A DNA stretch of 64,000 nt from Primula veris (GCA_963682055.1 OY821744.1:5558835-5622834), one strand, 5' to 3'; positions 12,986 to 23,259 are shown, numbered from the stretch's first letter. Made by a program: numbers and translations. Notes: generated from the letters alone by a model not told the origin.

Positions 12986-13182
12986 CGTTTCAGTTTGGAT
13001 TATGTTGTATTTTTGTTTAGATTAACTACGAAATTGTGTAAAATTTTAGTTTTGGTTGTAACCTGTTTTGATTTAGTCCGTTTGGTTTTGTTCTTTCTTT
13101 GCTAATGTATTCTGGGTAAGGTTTCTTCTTATATTAATAAAGCTCGTGTGTTTGTTTAAAAAAAAAAAAAAACTTTGGATCT

Positions 13183-14083
13183 TGACAAATTGGTTCACAT
13201 ACAGTATACATAAATCCCAAATAACTATATCTATGTACAGTATAACGTCCTCTCTACACTAAAAAAAAAAAAAACCCTCTCTACACTCACATTATTGGAA
13301 CCATGAAAATTAGTTACTATAGAGATGTTTTAACTTTTAATAAAGGTTACATAAAAAAACATATAAATATAAAGCATATATACATATACAAAGTTTTAGT
13401 GCCATAAAACTTTAAACATGCAAACGTGCTAATACGTATGTGCAACGTTAAAGCATGTCGTGACTATAAAAAGTTAAGTATTTCTTGCAAACAAGTTTAG
13501 ACAAGTAATACTTTACATTAGCTTACGCTTATTGTAACGACGTACTAATATTTAAAATAATTGTCAATTATTACTGTAATAAGACAAAATTACAAAGACG
13601 TGACCTAAAGAAACACGTGATATGGTATTCTATAATTTATTCTTATTTATAAATTATAATTAACCCAAACGAACCGCGGTTTTGTACGAGTATGAAGCTT
13701 ATTCAGAGACAGAGACGTTTTAATTTCCGTGGGCTATACTTGACATTGACATAGGCATTTCAGAGCATTAATATCTCATATATCTAAAACATATATTTTT
13801 TTAAAATTTAATAATTATGTTATAAAAAATGACATGTACAGCAATTCTATAAATTACCTAAATTCCAGTGAATACAAAAATGTGAACCCCTAAAATTTAT
13901 GATTATTGTTATAATAGTAATAAAATTTCAGGGGGTTCACATTTTTGTGCTTGAAATATTGTTATAATTATTAAATGATAATAAACAAATAAAAATAAAT
14001 AATGTACGATTATTATAAAAAAATTAATAAGAAAACTAAAATTTTATATAAATATAAACGGTTACTTAAAATATATTAAGTTT
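13183..14083. other. intergenic DNA between the LINE-like insert and E1
   Basis: AT-rich sequence with two A runs at 13157-13171 and 13261-13274 and repeated CCTCTCTACACT. It holds the long hairpin listed separately at 13872-13950. No gene was recognised. Confidence 0.5.
13872..13950. repeat. long stem-loop, about 27 bp arms
   Basis: ACAAAAATGTGAACCCC at 13874-13890 pairs with GGGGGTTCACATTTTTGT at 13931-13948, and the pairing extends inward with few mismatches. It may be the core of a small fold-back MITE; no target duplication was identified. Confidence 0.7.
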
Positions 14084-14282
14084 TGTTGTAATACAACTAT
14101 TAGCTATGTATTTAGGGAGACAGAAGTAGAGAGAGAGGGGAACAGTATAGTCTTATTAATGAATGAATGTGTGTATGAATACAAGACCTCTAGCCCTCTT
14201 TATATAGATAGAGGGGTAGGGTTAAAAGCCCATCTGGGCCCAATAAGTAAAAGCCCAATAAGAGTCCAATAATCTTACAACA
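14084..14282 (-). repeat. E1 3' LTR
   Basis: Starts TGTTGTAATACAAC and ends CTTACAACA on the plus strand. It is identical to 21271-21469 base by base as I read them. The adjacent internal bases CTCCCCCTTT (14283 on) read AAAGGGGGAG on the element's sense strand, a polypurine tract. Confidence 0.95.
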
Positions 14283-14866
14283 CTCCCCCTTTGGACGTCT
14301 TGAATTCTTCGTCTTCATGCAGTCGATCTGAGTCGAGTTCATTCGCAGTGCTAAACACATAAAAACCTTAGGGCCGGAAAACCCAGTGTGGGACAAAACC
14401 GGTACCTAGGAGAAATTGTGTAGCCGAATGATATAGGCCGAAATATCATGTAAGTAACTAACCACAAAACAGTGTGCCTCATCAAAACCTTGCCAGAGCA
14501 AACCCAATGGGAAAATCTCTGATCGAAGGAAAAAGAGTGCAACAGTGGTAGTAGTAGGGGATCAGCCACAAAACAGGTGCCTCATCAAAACCTTGCCAGA
14601 GTAAACCCAGTGGGAAAAAACTCTGGTCGAAGGACAAAAGAGTACACAGTGGTAAGAAGTATACGACAGGATACTCCCCCTGATTTCGGCAATCCTTAGT
14701 GAGGTATAACAGGGAACGTGTCTCGCTAAAAACCTTGTCAAGGAAAACCCAGTGGGAAAAACCTTGTACTAAGGACAAAAAGAGTACACATGCATACAAC
14801 AGGATGCTCCCCCTCACTTGCACACGACAGGGTGCGAGGATTTCGACTTCGACATAAAATGTCGCT
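14283..14866 (-). repeat. E1 3' non-coding region with diverged tandem repeats
   Basis: Between the pol stop and the LTR lie about four diverged units of 70-110 bp. Each has an AAAACCTTG...AAACCCAGTGGGAAAAA core, a GAAGGACAAAAAGAGTACAC block and often a CTCCCCCT purine/pyrimidine run. Three constant-loop hairpins sit here (14658-14675, 14792-14807, 14820-14835). No ORF is credible; the reverse-strand frames 14190-14976 come from the repeats. Confidence 0.75.
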
Positions 14867-17800
14867 CTAAGGTAGCTCAGATAGCCTACGTAGGCCAATC
14901 GCCCGTACGTGTTTCTGAAAAGAATGCTTTGGCAGTGACTTGGTGAACAAGTCAGCGTGGTTATTCTCTGAACCAATATGCTTCACTTCAATCTTTTGAA
15001 GCGTTTGTTGTTCATGTGTGAAGAACAACTTTGGCGCAATATGCTTAGTGGCATCACCTTTGATATAACCATGTTTCGCTTGATCAATCACAGCGGTGTT
15101 GTCCTCATAAATAACAACTGGTTCATCATGATCGTAAGCTAGATCACAGGTGCTTCGAATATGGCCAATAACTGCTCGAAGCCAGACACACTCTCTAGTC
15201 GCCTCATAGAGCGCGAGTAGCTCGGAGTGGTTAGTCGAAGTGGCCACTAGAGTCTGTTTACGAGACCTCCAGGATATCGCCGTGTTCCCAATGGTAAAGA
15301 CATAACCAGATTGGGAACGTCCCTTGTGCGGGTCTGATAAGAAACCAGCATCGGCATAGCCGACAAGGGTTGCGTTATTTCGAGGATCAATGGAGCTAGA
15401 TCCACTCGACGCAAAGGGATAGAATAAGCCCATGTCCGTAGTACCTCTAAGGTAACGGAAAATGTCTTTTATGCCAGTCCAGTGGCGGCGTGTTGGCGCG
15501 GTGCTATGTCGAGCTAGACAATTCACAGCAAACGAGATGTCCGGTCTAGTACATTGGGCCAAGTACAATAGTGCGCCTATTGCACCCAGATATGAACACT
15601 CAGGGCTCAATATCTCTTCATCGTCCTCCTTTGGACGGAAAGGGTCCTTATTAATGTCTAGAGAGCGGACGACCATGGGAGTAGAGGACGGCTTAGCATC
15701 ACTATGACTAAAGCGCCTCAACACCTTTTGGGTGTAGTTTTCTTGATGGACTAAAATTCCATCTATACGGTGCTCGATCTGCAGGCCGAGGCAATACCGT
15801 GTCTTCCCAAGATCTTTCATCTCGAACTCCTTCTTCAGGATTTCAGCAGTTTCGAACAACTCTTTCGAGGTTCCTATGAGATTCATATCATCTACATAGA
15901 CTGCGATAATCGCATATCCTGAAGTGGATTTCTTTATGAACACGCATGGGCATAGTTCATTATTAACATATCCCACGCCGATCAAGTATTCACTTAGACG
16001 GTTATACCACATCCGTCCGGATTGTTTCAATCCATATAGTGATCGTCTCAGTCTAATCGAGAACGTGTTCCGTGGACGGGAACTACTTGATTCAGGCAAC
16101 TTAAGTCCATCAGGGACTCTCATGTAAATCTCTGTGTCCAGATCCCCGTAGAGATATGCTGTGACCACATCCATGAGCTGCATATTCAGTTTTTCGGAAA
16201 CTACTAAACTGATTAAGTAGCGGAACGTTATAACGTCCATTACGGGAGAATACGTCTCATCGTAATCAATTCCAGGGCGTTGAGAGAAACCTTGCGCCAC
16301 AAGGCGAGCTTTGTATCTAACAATCTCATTATTCTCATCACGCTTCCTTACGAAAACCCATTTATGACCAACTGGTCTAACATTGGGCGGTGTTGGAGCG
16401 ACAGGTCCAAACACCTTTCGTTTCGTTAAGGAATCCAATTCAGCCTGGATTGCTTGTTTCCATTGAGGCCAGTCCGTTCTTCGCTGACACTCAGCAACGG
16501 TACGAGGTTCCATGTCATCATTGTTCATAATGTCAGTGGCCACTGCGTATATGAACACATCATCGATGACAGTCTCGTTTCGCTTCAAAATATCGTCTAA
16601 ACTAGTATAATCGACAGATATTTCGAGGTTATCATGATGATTAGGAACTGGTGTTTCATCTGGAACACGCTCCTCTAATACATCACCGTGATCCTTAATG
16701 ATCTCGTGTGGCAAAACAGATGCGACAGGATTTCTCCTCTTTCTAGGCAGAACATCCTTGGAACCGGACGGCCTTCCTCTTTTTTTCGGAAGGGCGGCGG
16801 ACTGAACGGCCGACGGCAGCGTTCTTTGCTCGGTGGGTACAACCGGAGCAACGTGTTCAACCGGAACACGGCGTCTCACTGGGACGTCTATCCTTGCAGG
16901 CACATTTGCAGCAGGTATATGTGATCTCGTGACATTCGCTAGGTCATTAAATGCGTCTGGCATTTGATTTGCAACATTTTGCAGACCTAGGATTCTCTGC
17001 ACTTCCTTATCACTATGTGCAGTTGGGGGATCTAGATGAGACATAGTGGGTACATGCCACGTTAATTCACGTCGTTCCTTATCAACGTTAACGTGCATTT
17101 CTCCCCCTAACGACGGGAAGAGTGTCTCATCAAAGTCACAATCCGCATGTCTAGCGGTAAAAAGATCGCCTGTCAAGGGCTCTAAATAGCGTATTATGGA
17201 CGGGGATTCATAACCGACATATATGCCCCGTCGTTTCTGAGGTCCAAATTTGGAACGCTTAGGCGGCTCAATTGGAACATTGACTAAACACCCAAACACG
17301 CGTATATGTGAGACATCGGGCTCATATCCAGTTACCAACTGGTACGCAGATAGTGGTTGGGTGGCCATGGGCCTCAGACGGACCAACGCAGCAGCATGCA
17401 AAATGGCATAGCCCCATGCAGAAATAGGAAGTTTGGTGCGCATAACCAAAGTCCTAGCAATCATTTGCAATCGCTTAATGAAAGCTTCTGCAAGGCCGTT
17501 TTGGGTATGAACATACGCAACTGGGTGTTCAAGATTAATTCCCAAAGTCATGCAATAGTCATCGAAAGTTTTCGATGTAAACTCCGCGGCATTATCAAGT
17601 CTAATAGACTTTATCGGATAATCCGGATGATGAGCCCTCAATTTAATGATCTGGGCTAGGAGTTTTGGAAACGCTGCGTTTCTTGTGGACAACAAAGCTA
17701 CGTGTGACCATCTTGTCGATGCATCAACCAAAACCATGAAATATTTAAATGGTCCGCAAGTTGGTTGGATAGGTCCACAAATATCTCCTTGAATTCTTTC

Positions 17801-18436
17801 AAGGAATTGGGAAACCAATTTCGTAGGTTTCACACGAATTGGTTTGAGATTAGTCTTTCCAATCGAGCATGCTTGGCATAGGCTTTTCGGATTAATCACG
17901 AAATTCTTTCCTCCAAGAGGATGCCCATGAGATGCGTTCATCGTTCGAAGCATCGTATTTTGACCCGGGTGTCCCAGCCGGTCATGCCATAGCATAAAAG
18001 TGCTCTCATCAATCGGCGCCCGCCGAATGATTAGATTGCTTTCAAAGTTTTGGATTGTAGTAACATACAAACCACTTGAAAGACATCTCAACTTCTCCAG
18101 AATACGCTTTTGGTCGTATTGAGTGGAGGTAATGTGAAGGTATTCAATACCATTTTCACGAGCAGTTTCAAGATGAAACTTATTTTCTCGTATATCCTTA
18201 AAGCTCAACAAGGTACGACTGGACCTCGGAGAATATAAGGCCTCAGATACTTCAACAGGAGTACCATTTGACAACGTGAATTTAGCTTTACCAAAGCCTT
18301 CAACAAGGGTCGACGGGCCCGAAATTGTTGTCACTGAGGTTACTTTAGGCGTAAAGTTGATAAAAAACGATTTATCTTTTAAGATAGTGTGTGTAGTGCC
18401 ACTATCAACCAGACAATCAACTGTCCCACAATACAT
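14867..18436 (-). CDS. pol: E1 pol polyprotein (PR-IN-RT-RH)
   Basis: 1,189 residues, uninterrupted. Protease motif DSGTTH lies near residue 12. The integrase zinc finger follows (HDRLGHPG, then CQACSIGK), and its catalytic residues are the D of GDICGP, the D of LDNAAEF and the E of GLAEAF. The copia reverse transcriptase has MDVVTAYLYGDLDTEIYM and the YVDD active site (AVYVDDMNLIG). RNase H has GYADAGF, HSELLALYEA, YEDNTAVI and NNHADLFTKS. It makes the enzymes for cDNA synthesis and insertion. It starts at ATG 18436, directly after a splice-acceptor-like TTACATTTAG, and is in a different frame from gag. Nothing essential appears to be missing. Confidence 0.93.
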   Translation of the reverse strand: MYCGTVDCLVDSGTTHTILKDKSFFINFTPKVTSVTTISGPSTLVEGFGKAKFTLSNGTPVEVSEALYSPRSSRTLLSFKDIRENKFHLETARENGIEYLHITSTQYDQKRILEKLRCLSSGLYVTTIQNFESNLIIRRAPIDESTFMLWHDRLGHPGQNTMLRTMNASHGHPLGGKNFVINPKSLCQACSIGKTNLKPIRVKPTKLVSQFLERIQGDICGPIQPTCGPFKYFMVLVDASTRWSHVALLSTRNAAFPKLLAQIIKLRAHHPDYPIKSIRLDNAAEFTSKTFDDYCMTLGINLEHPVAYVHTQNGLAEAFIKRLQMIARTLVMRTKLPISAWGYAILHAAALVRLRPMATQPLSAYQLVTGYEPDVSHIRVFGCLVNVPIEPPKRSKFGPQKRRGIYVGYESPSIIRYLEPLTGDLFTARHADCDFDETLFPSLGGEMHVNVDKERRELTWHVPTMSHLDPPTAHSDKEVQRILGLQNVANQMPDAFNDLANVTRSHIPAANVPARIDVPVRRRVPVEHVAPVVPTEQRTLPSAVQSAALPKKRGRPSGSKDVLPRKRRNPVASVLPHEIIKDHGDVLEERVPDETPVPNHHDNLEISVDYTSLDDILKRNETVIDDVFIYAVATDIMNNDDMEPRTVAECQRRTDWPQWKQAIQAELDSLTKRKVFGPVAPTPPNVRPVGHKWVFVRKRDENNEIVRYKARLVAQGFSQRPGIDYDETYSPVMDVITFRYLISLVVSEKLNMQLMDVVTAYLYGDLDTEIYMRVPDGLKLPESSSSRPRNTFSIRLRRSLYGLKQSGRMWYNRLSEYLIGVGYVNNELCPCVFIKKSTSGYAIIAVYVDDMNLIGTSKELFETAEILKKEFEMKDLGKTRYCLGLQIEHRIDGILVHQENYTQKVLRRFSHSDAKPSSTPMVVRSLDINKDPFRPKEDDEEILSPECSYLGAIGALLYLAQCTRPDISFAVNCLARHSTAPTRRHWTGIKDIFRYLRGTTDMGLFYPFASSGSSSIDPRNNATLVGYADAGFLSDPHKGRSQSGYVFTIGNTAISWRSRKQTLVATSTNHSELLALYEATRECVWLRAVIGHIRSTCDLAYDHDEPVVIYEDNTAVIDQAKHGYIKGDATKHIAPKLFFTHEQQTLQKIEVKHIGSENNHADLFTKSLPKHSFQKHVRAIGLRRLSELP

Positions 18437-18666
18437 GCCTAAATGTAAAATAATTTAAAGTCGGTCACACGAATAAAAGGAATTGCTCAATGAAATAACT
18501 TTAAATTATACGAGAAATGTTCAAAACATTATCCATAAAACAAACCATAATCCAAAAGAAATGAACAATATCCAAATGAAAAAAAACATAATCCGAAATG
18601 GAATTGAAATAACATAATCCAGGAGCAAAACAGCTCAATTATTAAAAGAAACGAAGAAAAAAAACT
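18437..18666 (-). other. E1 gag-pol spacer, possible intron end
   Basis: 230 bp of A-rich non-coding sequence with repeated CATAATCCAAA-like units separates gag and pol. Its downstream end reads TTTTACATTTAG then GCATG on the sense strand, which looks like a 3' splice site just before the pol ATG. E2 keeps an equivalent TTTTAG at about 31788. Related elements are known to splice their gag transcript; a donor site was not located. Confidence 0.45.
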
Positions 18667-19662
18667 TTATTCTTCCATGTGAGCCTCAAAGTCAGGGGTC
18701 TCAAGAGTTTCTTTTGCACTAACTTCAATCATGTTGGTTTCGACCCTTCTACCCTTGTGGTAGTTTTCGACTTCTTGGGGAGTTGCCCTACAAGTCCTTT
18801 GCATATGACCATTTCCACCACATTTATAGCACAGAGTTGGCATAGCGGCCGGATCTCTTGCTTTGGGACGACTGGCCCGATTGTTCCTACCACCACGAGA
18901 CTGCCTAGGAGGAGCCACAGGTCCTCGGTTCGGACGATTGTCCAAACCTCGCTTGGCTGGATGAGCATTACGCTCACCCCTATTCCTTGGCTGACGGGAC
19001 GACAGGCCCTTTTCTCGTTTCCCATATCGTGGACGAGGTCCACGAACAGCATTAGCATCAGGCATTGGAATTGCCTTTGAACCAGCAGGACGAGAATTAC
19101 TGTTCATCATTAAAATGAGACTATTCTTCTCGTCCAATAACAACTGGGTGATAAGCTCGGGAAATTTGGTGAATTTAGACTGACGATATTGCTTTTGGAG
19201 CAAGATGTCAGAACTAGGAAATGTGGTGTACGTTTTCTCCAATAAGTCACTGTCGGTGAGCGTTTCACCACAGTATTGGAGAGTAGCACGAATTCTGCAT
19301 ACTTCAGCGTTATATTTTTCAACGCTTTCGAAGTCCTGAAATCGCAGATTCAGCCAATCACGGCGGGCTTCAGGAAGCCAAATGGTCTTTTGGTGGTCGA
19401 AACGCTCTTTCAGAGAGTCCCACAATGTCTTTGGTGAGGTGGTCGCTATGAACTCAGATTTCATGGCGATTGATAAGTGGCGGCGAAACAGAATCATCGC
19501 CCGAGCACTCATTTCACGCGTTACTTCCATTTCACGCTCCTCCTCATCATATATGACATCCAATAAGCCTTGGGCATCTAAATGGTTTTGGATATCCTGA
19601 CTCCAATCCAAGTAGTTCTTGCCGGCAGCATCCAAAATTGGAAAGTCAAGCTTGATTGACAT
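18667..19662 (-). CDS. gag: E1 gag (capsid/nucleocapsid) protein
   Basis: 331 residues with a UBN2/copia-type gag region (for example WDSLKERFDHQKTIWLPEAR) and a CCHC zinc knuckle CYKCGGNGHMQRTC near residue 280, preceded by an Arg/Gly-rich stretch that should bind RNA. It forms the particle in which reverse transcription occurs. The gag has its own stop at 18667 and is not fused to pol, so gag and pol must be made separately. Intact. Confidence 0.92.
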   Translation of the reverse strand: MSIKLDFPILDAAGKNYLDWSQDIQNHLDAQGLLDVIYDEEEREMEVTREMSARAMILFRRHLSIAMKSEFIATTSPKTLWDSLKERFDHQKTIWLPEARRDWLNLRFQDFESVEKYNAEVCRIRATLQYCGETLTDSDLLEKTYTTFPSSDILLQKQYRQSKFTKFPELITQLLLDEKNSLILMMNSNSRPAGSKAIPMPDANAVRGPRPRYGKREKGLSSRQPRNRGERNAHPAKRGLDNRPNRGPVAPPRQSRGGRNNRASRPKARDPAAMPTLCYKCGGNGHMQRTCRATPQEVENYHKGRRVETNMIEVSAKETLETPDFEAHMEE

Positions 19663-19706
19663 TTTTCTACAACAGGAGAAAAGAAAATAAAGACTGGATT
19701 AGTCAT

Positions 19707-19835
19707 CATATAAAACAACGGGTTTATATGTTTATGGTTTGTATAAGCACAAACTTTATTTCGAAACGACAGGTTCGAAAAACAAGTTTTGCTTTTAAGT
19801 GAAGAGGTTCTCTTTGATCGAACGACAGGTCGATC
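19707..19835 (-). other. three constant-loop hairpins upstream of E1 gag
   Basis: Plus-strand structures: CATATAAA + ACAACGGG + TTTATATG (19707-19730), TTTCGAA + ACGACAGG + TTCGAAA (19759-19780) and GATCGA + ACGACAGG + TCGATC (19816-19835). All stems are perfect and unrelated in sequence, while the 8-nt loops are alike. On the sense RNA the loops read CCCGTTGT, CCTGTCGT and CCTGTCGT. They lie 45-175 nt before the gag start, so they are in the 5' leader. Confidence 0.8.
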
Positions 19836-19897
19836 CTGAGACACCAATTCGGCGAATACATATCTATATAGACACATTCGGGAAAATTATTATTTAC

Positions 19898-20124
19898 TCA
19901 ACCCCTTTCGGTAGCTCTATTTGAACACGACCAGGAAAGACGGTGAGGGGGGTGGGCACGAATGCCTCTTAAAAACCGACCTCATTAGGAGAACGACTTC
20001 CGCCTTTATCTTTCCTAGACATCGTATCCAAATAGGTGAGCCTATTTGGGGAAGATTCATAATTTTTCCAACTTAAATGTGAATATATACGATTTTCGCA
20101 TTTTATATATGGCAATAATATTAA
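19898..20124 (-). promoter_or_regulatory. E1 conserved leader RNA element, 227 bp
   Basis: This stretch of the untranslated leader is identical to 33005-33231 in E2. Sense-strand features are a 9 bp stem with a CTCA loop (plus 20028-20049, CCAAATAGG/CCTATTTGG), CGGTTTTTAAG, a GGCA-TTCG-TGCC hairpin (plus 19955-19966), CCCTCACC, CCTGGTCG and GAGCTACCGAAAGGGG. The same blocks in the same order occur in E4 at 59648-59799. Packaging, dimerisation or translation control are possible roles; none is shown by the sequence alone. Confidence 0.8.
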
Positions 20125-20937
20125 ACATAGAGAATATCTATCTAGATTAATTACACATATATAAACATGCAGTAAATATATTTTAGAATCTATTTAATCA
20201 TGCAGTAGATTTGGTGTTATCAATTTAAGATTATCAATCAATTCATGAAGATTCTAACATATCAAATCAAATCTATTTAAGATTATCAATTAATCCATGA
20301 AGATTCTAACATATCAAATCAATTATCTATGTTTATCGCCATATTAATAATTCTATACATGGTAGTTTTAACATGCAAGCAAACAATATATTTTTAATTT
20401 ACCAATCAATTCTATATATGGTAAAAAAAATATTTTAACATGCAAATGAGTTAAATTTACATGGAAACATATCAATTTATTCAATTAACATGCAATTTTT
20501 ATACGCTTGCCTTTTAATAAAAAATATATGCATGTGGGTGAATATTTATACACCGAATATAGTAACTTATCAACCATATGTACTGATTTCGTATAAGTAT
20601 TATACTACAGGACCATGCGTGTAATTACAGCAAACTATATATCTATTTACAGCATTATTACATATACAGTCCAGAATTTCAGACAAGTTTCAGTTTAGTC
20701 CTTGAGTAATTTAGAATAGTTTACAGCTTTCAGAGAATTACAAAACAGTACATACGTTTCAGTTTGTAACATATATAGTCTGACAGATGCATATTAGTAT
20801 GTTTAATAAACAAAATATAACACCGGTCCTGTTTCTGTTTATACATGTTTTAAATCAATTACAGTACTAGTAGCATAAACAAGATTACAGGCTTCTAATT
20901 CTAGATTATATGCAGTAGTACACATGAAATTATATGC

Positions 20938-21011
20938 AGTAGTACACATATATATATATATTACGTAAGAGCACAGTAGCATATATATATATATAATGTA
21001 AGAGCACAGTA

Positions 21012-21087
<76 letters not shown>

Positions 21088-21098
21088 CGTAAGAGCAG
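20938..21098. repeat. (TA)n microsatellite with ACGTAAGAGCA spacers
   Basis: Three TA runs, the longest about 36 repeats (21014-21086), are separated by a repeated GTAAGAGCACAGTAGCATA unit. It lies in the E1 leader. The corresponding part of E2 lacks the long TA run. Confidence 0.95.
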
Positions 21099-21258
21099 TA
21101 ACAAGTAATTTTACTTATCATGTGGGTGTACAATAAAATAAATCGTATACCTTACGCACGGTATGTTGGTGAAAGTCGATATGGCAATAACCTAATAAAA
21201 TCCGGATAAACCTCAAGGTTTATTGAACCCAGAATTCGTACTCCAATCTCCGAGAGCA

Positions 21259-21270
21259 GTGCTGATAACG
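21259..21270 (-). other. E1 primer-binding site (candidate)
   Basis: Immediately inside the 5' LTR the sense strand reads CGTTATCAGCACT, and E2 has the same bases at the same place. It differs from the usual plant copia TGGTATCAGAGC that pairs with initiator methionine tRNA, so the primer is not assigned. Confidence 0.55.
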
Positions 21271-21469
21271 TGTTGTAATACAACTATTAGCTATGTATTT
21301 AGGGAGACAGAAGTAGAGAGAGAGGGGAACAGTATAGTCTTATTAATGAATGAATGTGTGTATGAATACAAGACCTCTAGCCCTCTTTATATAGATAGAG
21401 GGGTAGGGTTAAAAGCCCATCTGGGCCCAATAAGTAAAAGCCCAATAAGAGTCCAATAATCTTACAACA
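21271..21469 (-). repeat. E1 5' LTR
   Basis: 199 bp, identical to the 3' LTR. It holds the promoter for the element; on the sense strand CTATATAAAGAGGG (plus 21384-21397) is a good TATA box. Confidence 0.95.
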
Positions 21470-21474
21470 AGTTT

Positions 21475-23259
21475 AATAAAATGGTTAATATTGTGAGGTT
21501 GATCTTCTTGTCAAGTATTTATATTTACTCTGTAAAAATCTTCTTGTTTGTCATGTCTTTATAAGAATCTTCTTACTTGTCTTCTTGTTTGTCATGACTT
21601 GTGGGTGATAATTCATATTTCCTATCTTCCATGTTTGTTTTTTTTTGAAATATTTTCTATCTTCCCCGATCATTAATGTGCACACTTCACACATTTACGT
21701 TATTCGATCAGTCACATCATTCACTTGCCTTGTTGTTTTAAAATTACATACGATCAATTTAATTATCTATTATTTTAAATATGTATAAATTCAAATATAT
21801 TTCAAATATAAATAAAGAGATGTTTCCTTATAATTAAAACAATAATTTCTTTTTCTTAATTTTCTTTTATTCTCTCTCATTTATTTGTATTTTTCACATA
21901 TAAATTAATAAAATAACAAAAATATGAGTTGTATAGTTGTGATAGAGAAATTGATAAAAAAACTGATAATTTTTATAAAGCAAAACGTTTACTTATAAGT
22001 TGTAAAAATGTACTTTTTACTTTAAATATAAGTAAACCTCTAAGTTATTTAATGTGATTGCTCTAGTAAATAAATTTGGCTTGAAAAAAATTGATAAAAA
22101 TATATTAAAATATAGTGATAGAAAATTGATAGAAAATCTGAAAAATGTATAAAGTTAAACTGTTAACATAAAAATATAAAAGTGATGCTAATTAACTTAA
22201 ATATGATAAAAAAATATAAAAATTATGCTAATTAACTTAAATATGAGAAAAAATGTATGAAAACTGATACGATTGCTCTTATATTAATCGGATGACATGA
22301 CCAAACTTCCCCTCCTCCCTTTTAACGAGTACTTCGTGAGTCAATTTTGAATCGCCATAACAAAAACAAGTTTTTGAACTCCTCCTCTCTGCGTGTCCCA
22401 ATTAATTATATTATATGAAATTACGTGTAATTTTGACCGATTTATAATATGTATCAAAATTATCGAAACGAAAAATTTCAAAAATAAATCATATAATTTA
22501 ATATTAAAACTATATGATTAACTTTTGAAAATTTTAATTCCGATACAAGTTATTAACCGGTTAAAATTACACATAGTTTCGTAATAAATAATTAATTGTG
22601 AATCACAAAAATATTATGTTTGATCAACAAGCTAAGATGCCTAATCACAATAATAAATTATGAATTCTGACCGTGAAAAATAATAGGGTCTATGCTAATT
22701 AAATAGAGCATGGGCTCTCTCCTTACATGACTATCATCAAAACTTGAACTTGTACTATTGCTTCACAAAAACACTTAAACTTAGTGCAAGTATTTATTGT
22801 GATCCTTGACAAACTTGCATGTTCACATCAGATTACATTATCCCATACCCACTTGGTAGCTATTGCTGCTTTTATTTTCTTGATCCAGTTGATAAGAGTA
22901 TTAGTATTTGTGAAGATATTAAATAATTGAACAAGATAAATACAACACATGACTAATATAATAAGGGCAATCCATAAAATTAGGTAAAAAAGTACTATAT
23001 AGCAAATAATACCCGGAGTGATAAAAATTGCCTTAACATAGATTTCGCCAAAGCAAAAACTATAAATGAACAGAAAAAAAAACTCTAGTTAATTAACGAG
23101 TTCCAAAAAATGAGAAAAAAAACGTATGACCTTCATAATACTAGTCATAAGAGGCTAAACATAATCTTAATAAATAAATATTTCTATAAAACAAAGGCAA
23201 CCTAATTCCGGGAAAAAAATAAGCCGGAGTTGTGACTCGGTTGCAATTTAGCAACCGTT
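21475..23259. other. intergenic DNA between E1 and the ERF gene
   Basis: Very AT-rich. TTCTTGTTTGTCATG is repeated near 21538 and 21583, and related AAAATATAAAAATTATGCTAATTAACTT-like segments recur near 22160-22240. The part next to 23259 is probably the 3' UTR of the ERF gene. No gene was recognised. Confidence 0.5.

Larger units (their letters stand above)
12037..13169 (+). mobile_element. 5'-truncated LINE-like (poly-A) insertion
   Basis: The insert ends in a 15-16 A tail at about 13157-13171 and is flanked by AAACTTTGGATCT at 12024-12036 and 13170-13182, a 13 bp target duplication as made by target-primed reverse transcription. The last 150 bp are T-rich with an AATAAAG shortly before the tail, like a LINE 3' end. 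No reverse-transcriptase coding sequence is left, so a processed copy of another transcript is also possible. It carries a 59 bp tandem duplication and a later fold-back insertion (12485-12985). Confidence 0.65.
14084..21469 (-). mobile_element. E1: complete Ty1/copia LTR retrotransposon, 7,386 bp
   Basis: Two 199 bp LTRs (TG...CA) with no difference seen bound the element, and AGTTT flanks both sides (14079-14083 and 21470-21474) as a 5 bp target duplication. Reading on the minus strand the order is 5' LTR, primer-binding site, about 1.2 kb leader, hairpin cluster, gag, 230 bp spacer, pol (protease, integrase, reverse transcriptase, RNase H, the copia order), repeat-rich 3' non-coding region, polypurine tract, 3' LTR. 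Both ORFs are open and key catalytic residues are present, so it is a candidate autonomous, recently inserted copy. Its gag resembles that of the family containing Arabidopsis Evade. E2 at 27577-34533 belongs to the same family. Confidence 0.95.

Noticed and set aside
14190..14976. Reverse ORFs at the 3' end of E1 and the similar ones in E2 (27688-28459)
   Set aside because: They arise from the non-coding tandem repeats and show no domain.
16852..16870. CGTGTT...AACACG hairpin in E1 as part of the constant-loop set
   Set aside because: Its loop CAACCGG is 7 nt, so it was not counted, although the matching E2 site (30212) has the full ACGACAGG loop.
15462..19600. Plus-strand ORFs inside E1
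   Set aside because: They are antisense shadows of the gag and pol frames.
20930..21133. Open frame through the (TA)n repeat
   Set aside because: It is a Tyr/Ile repeat produced by the microsatellite.
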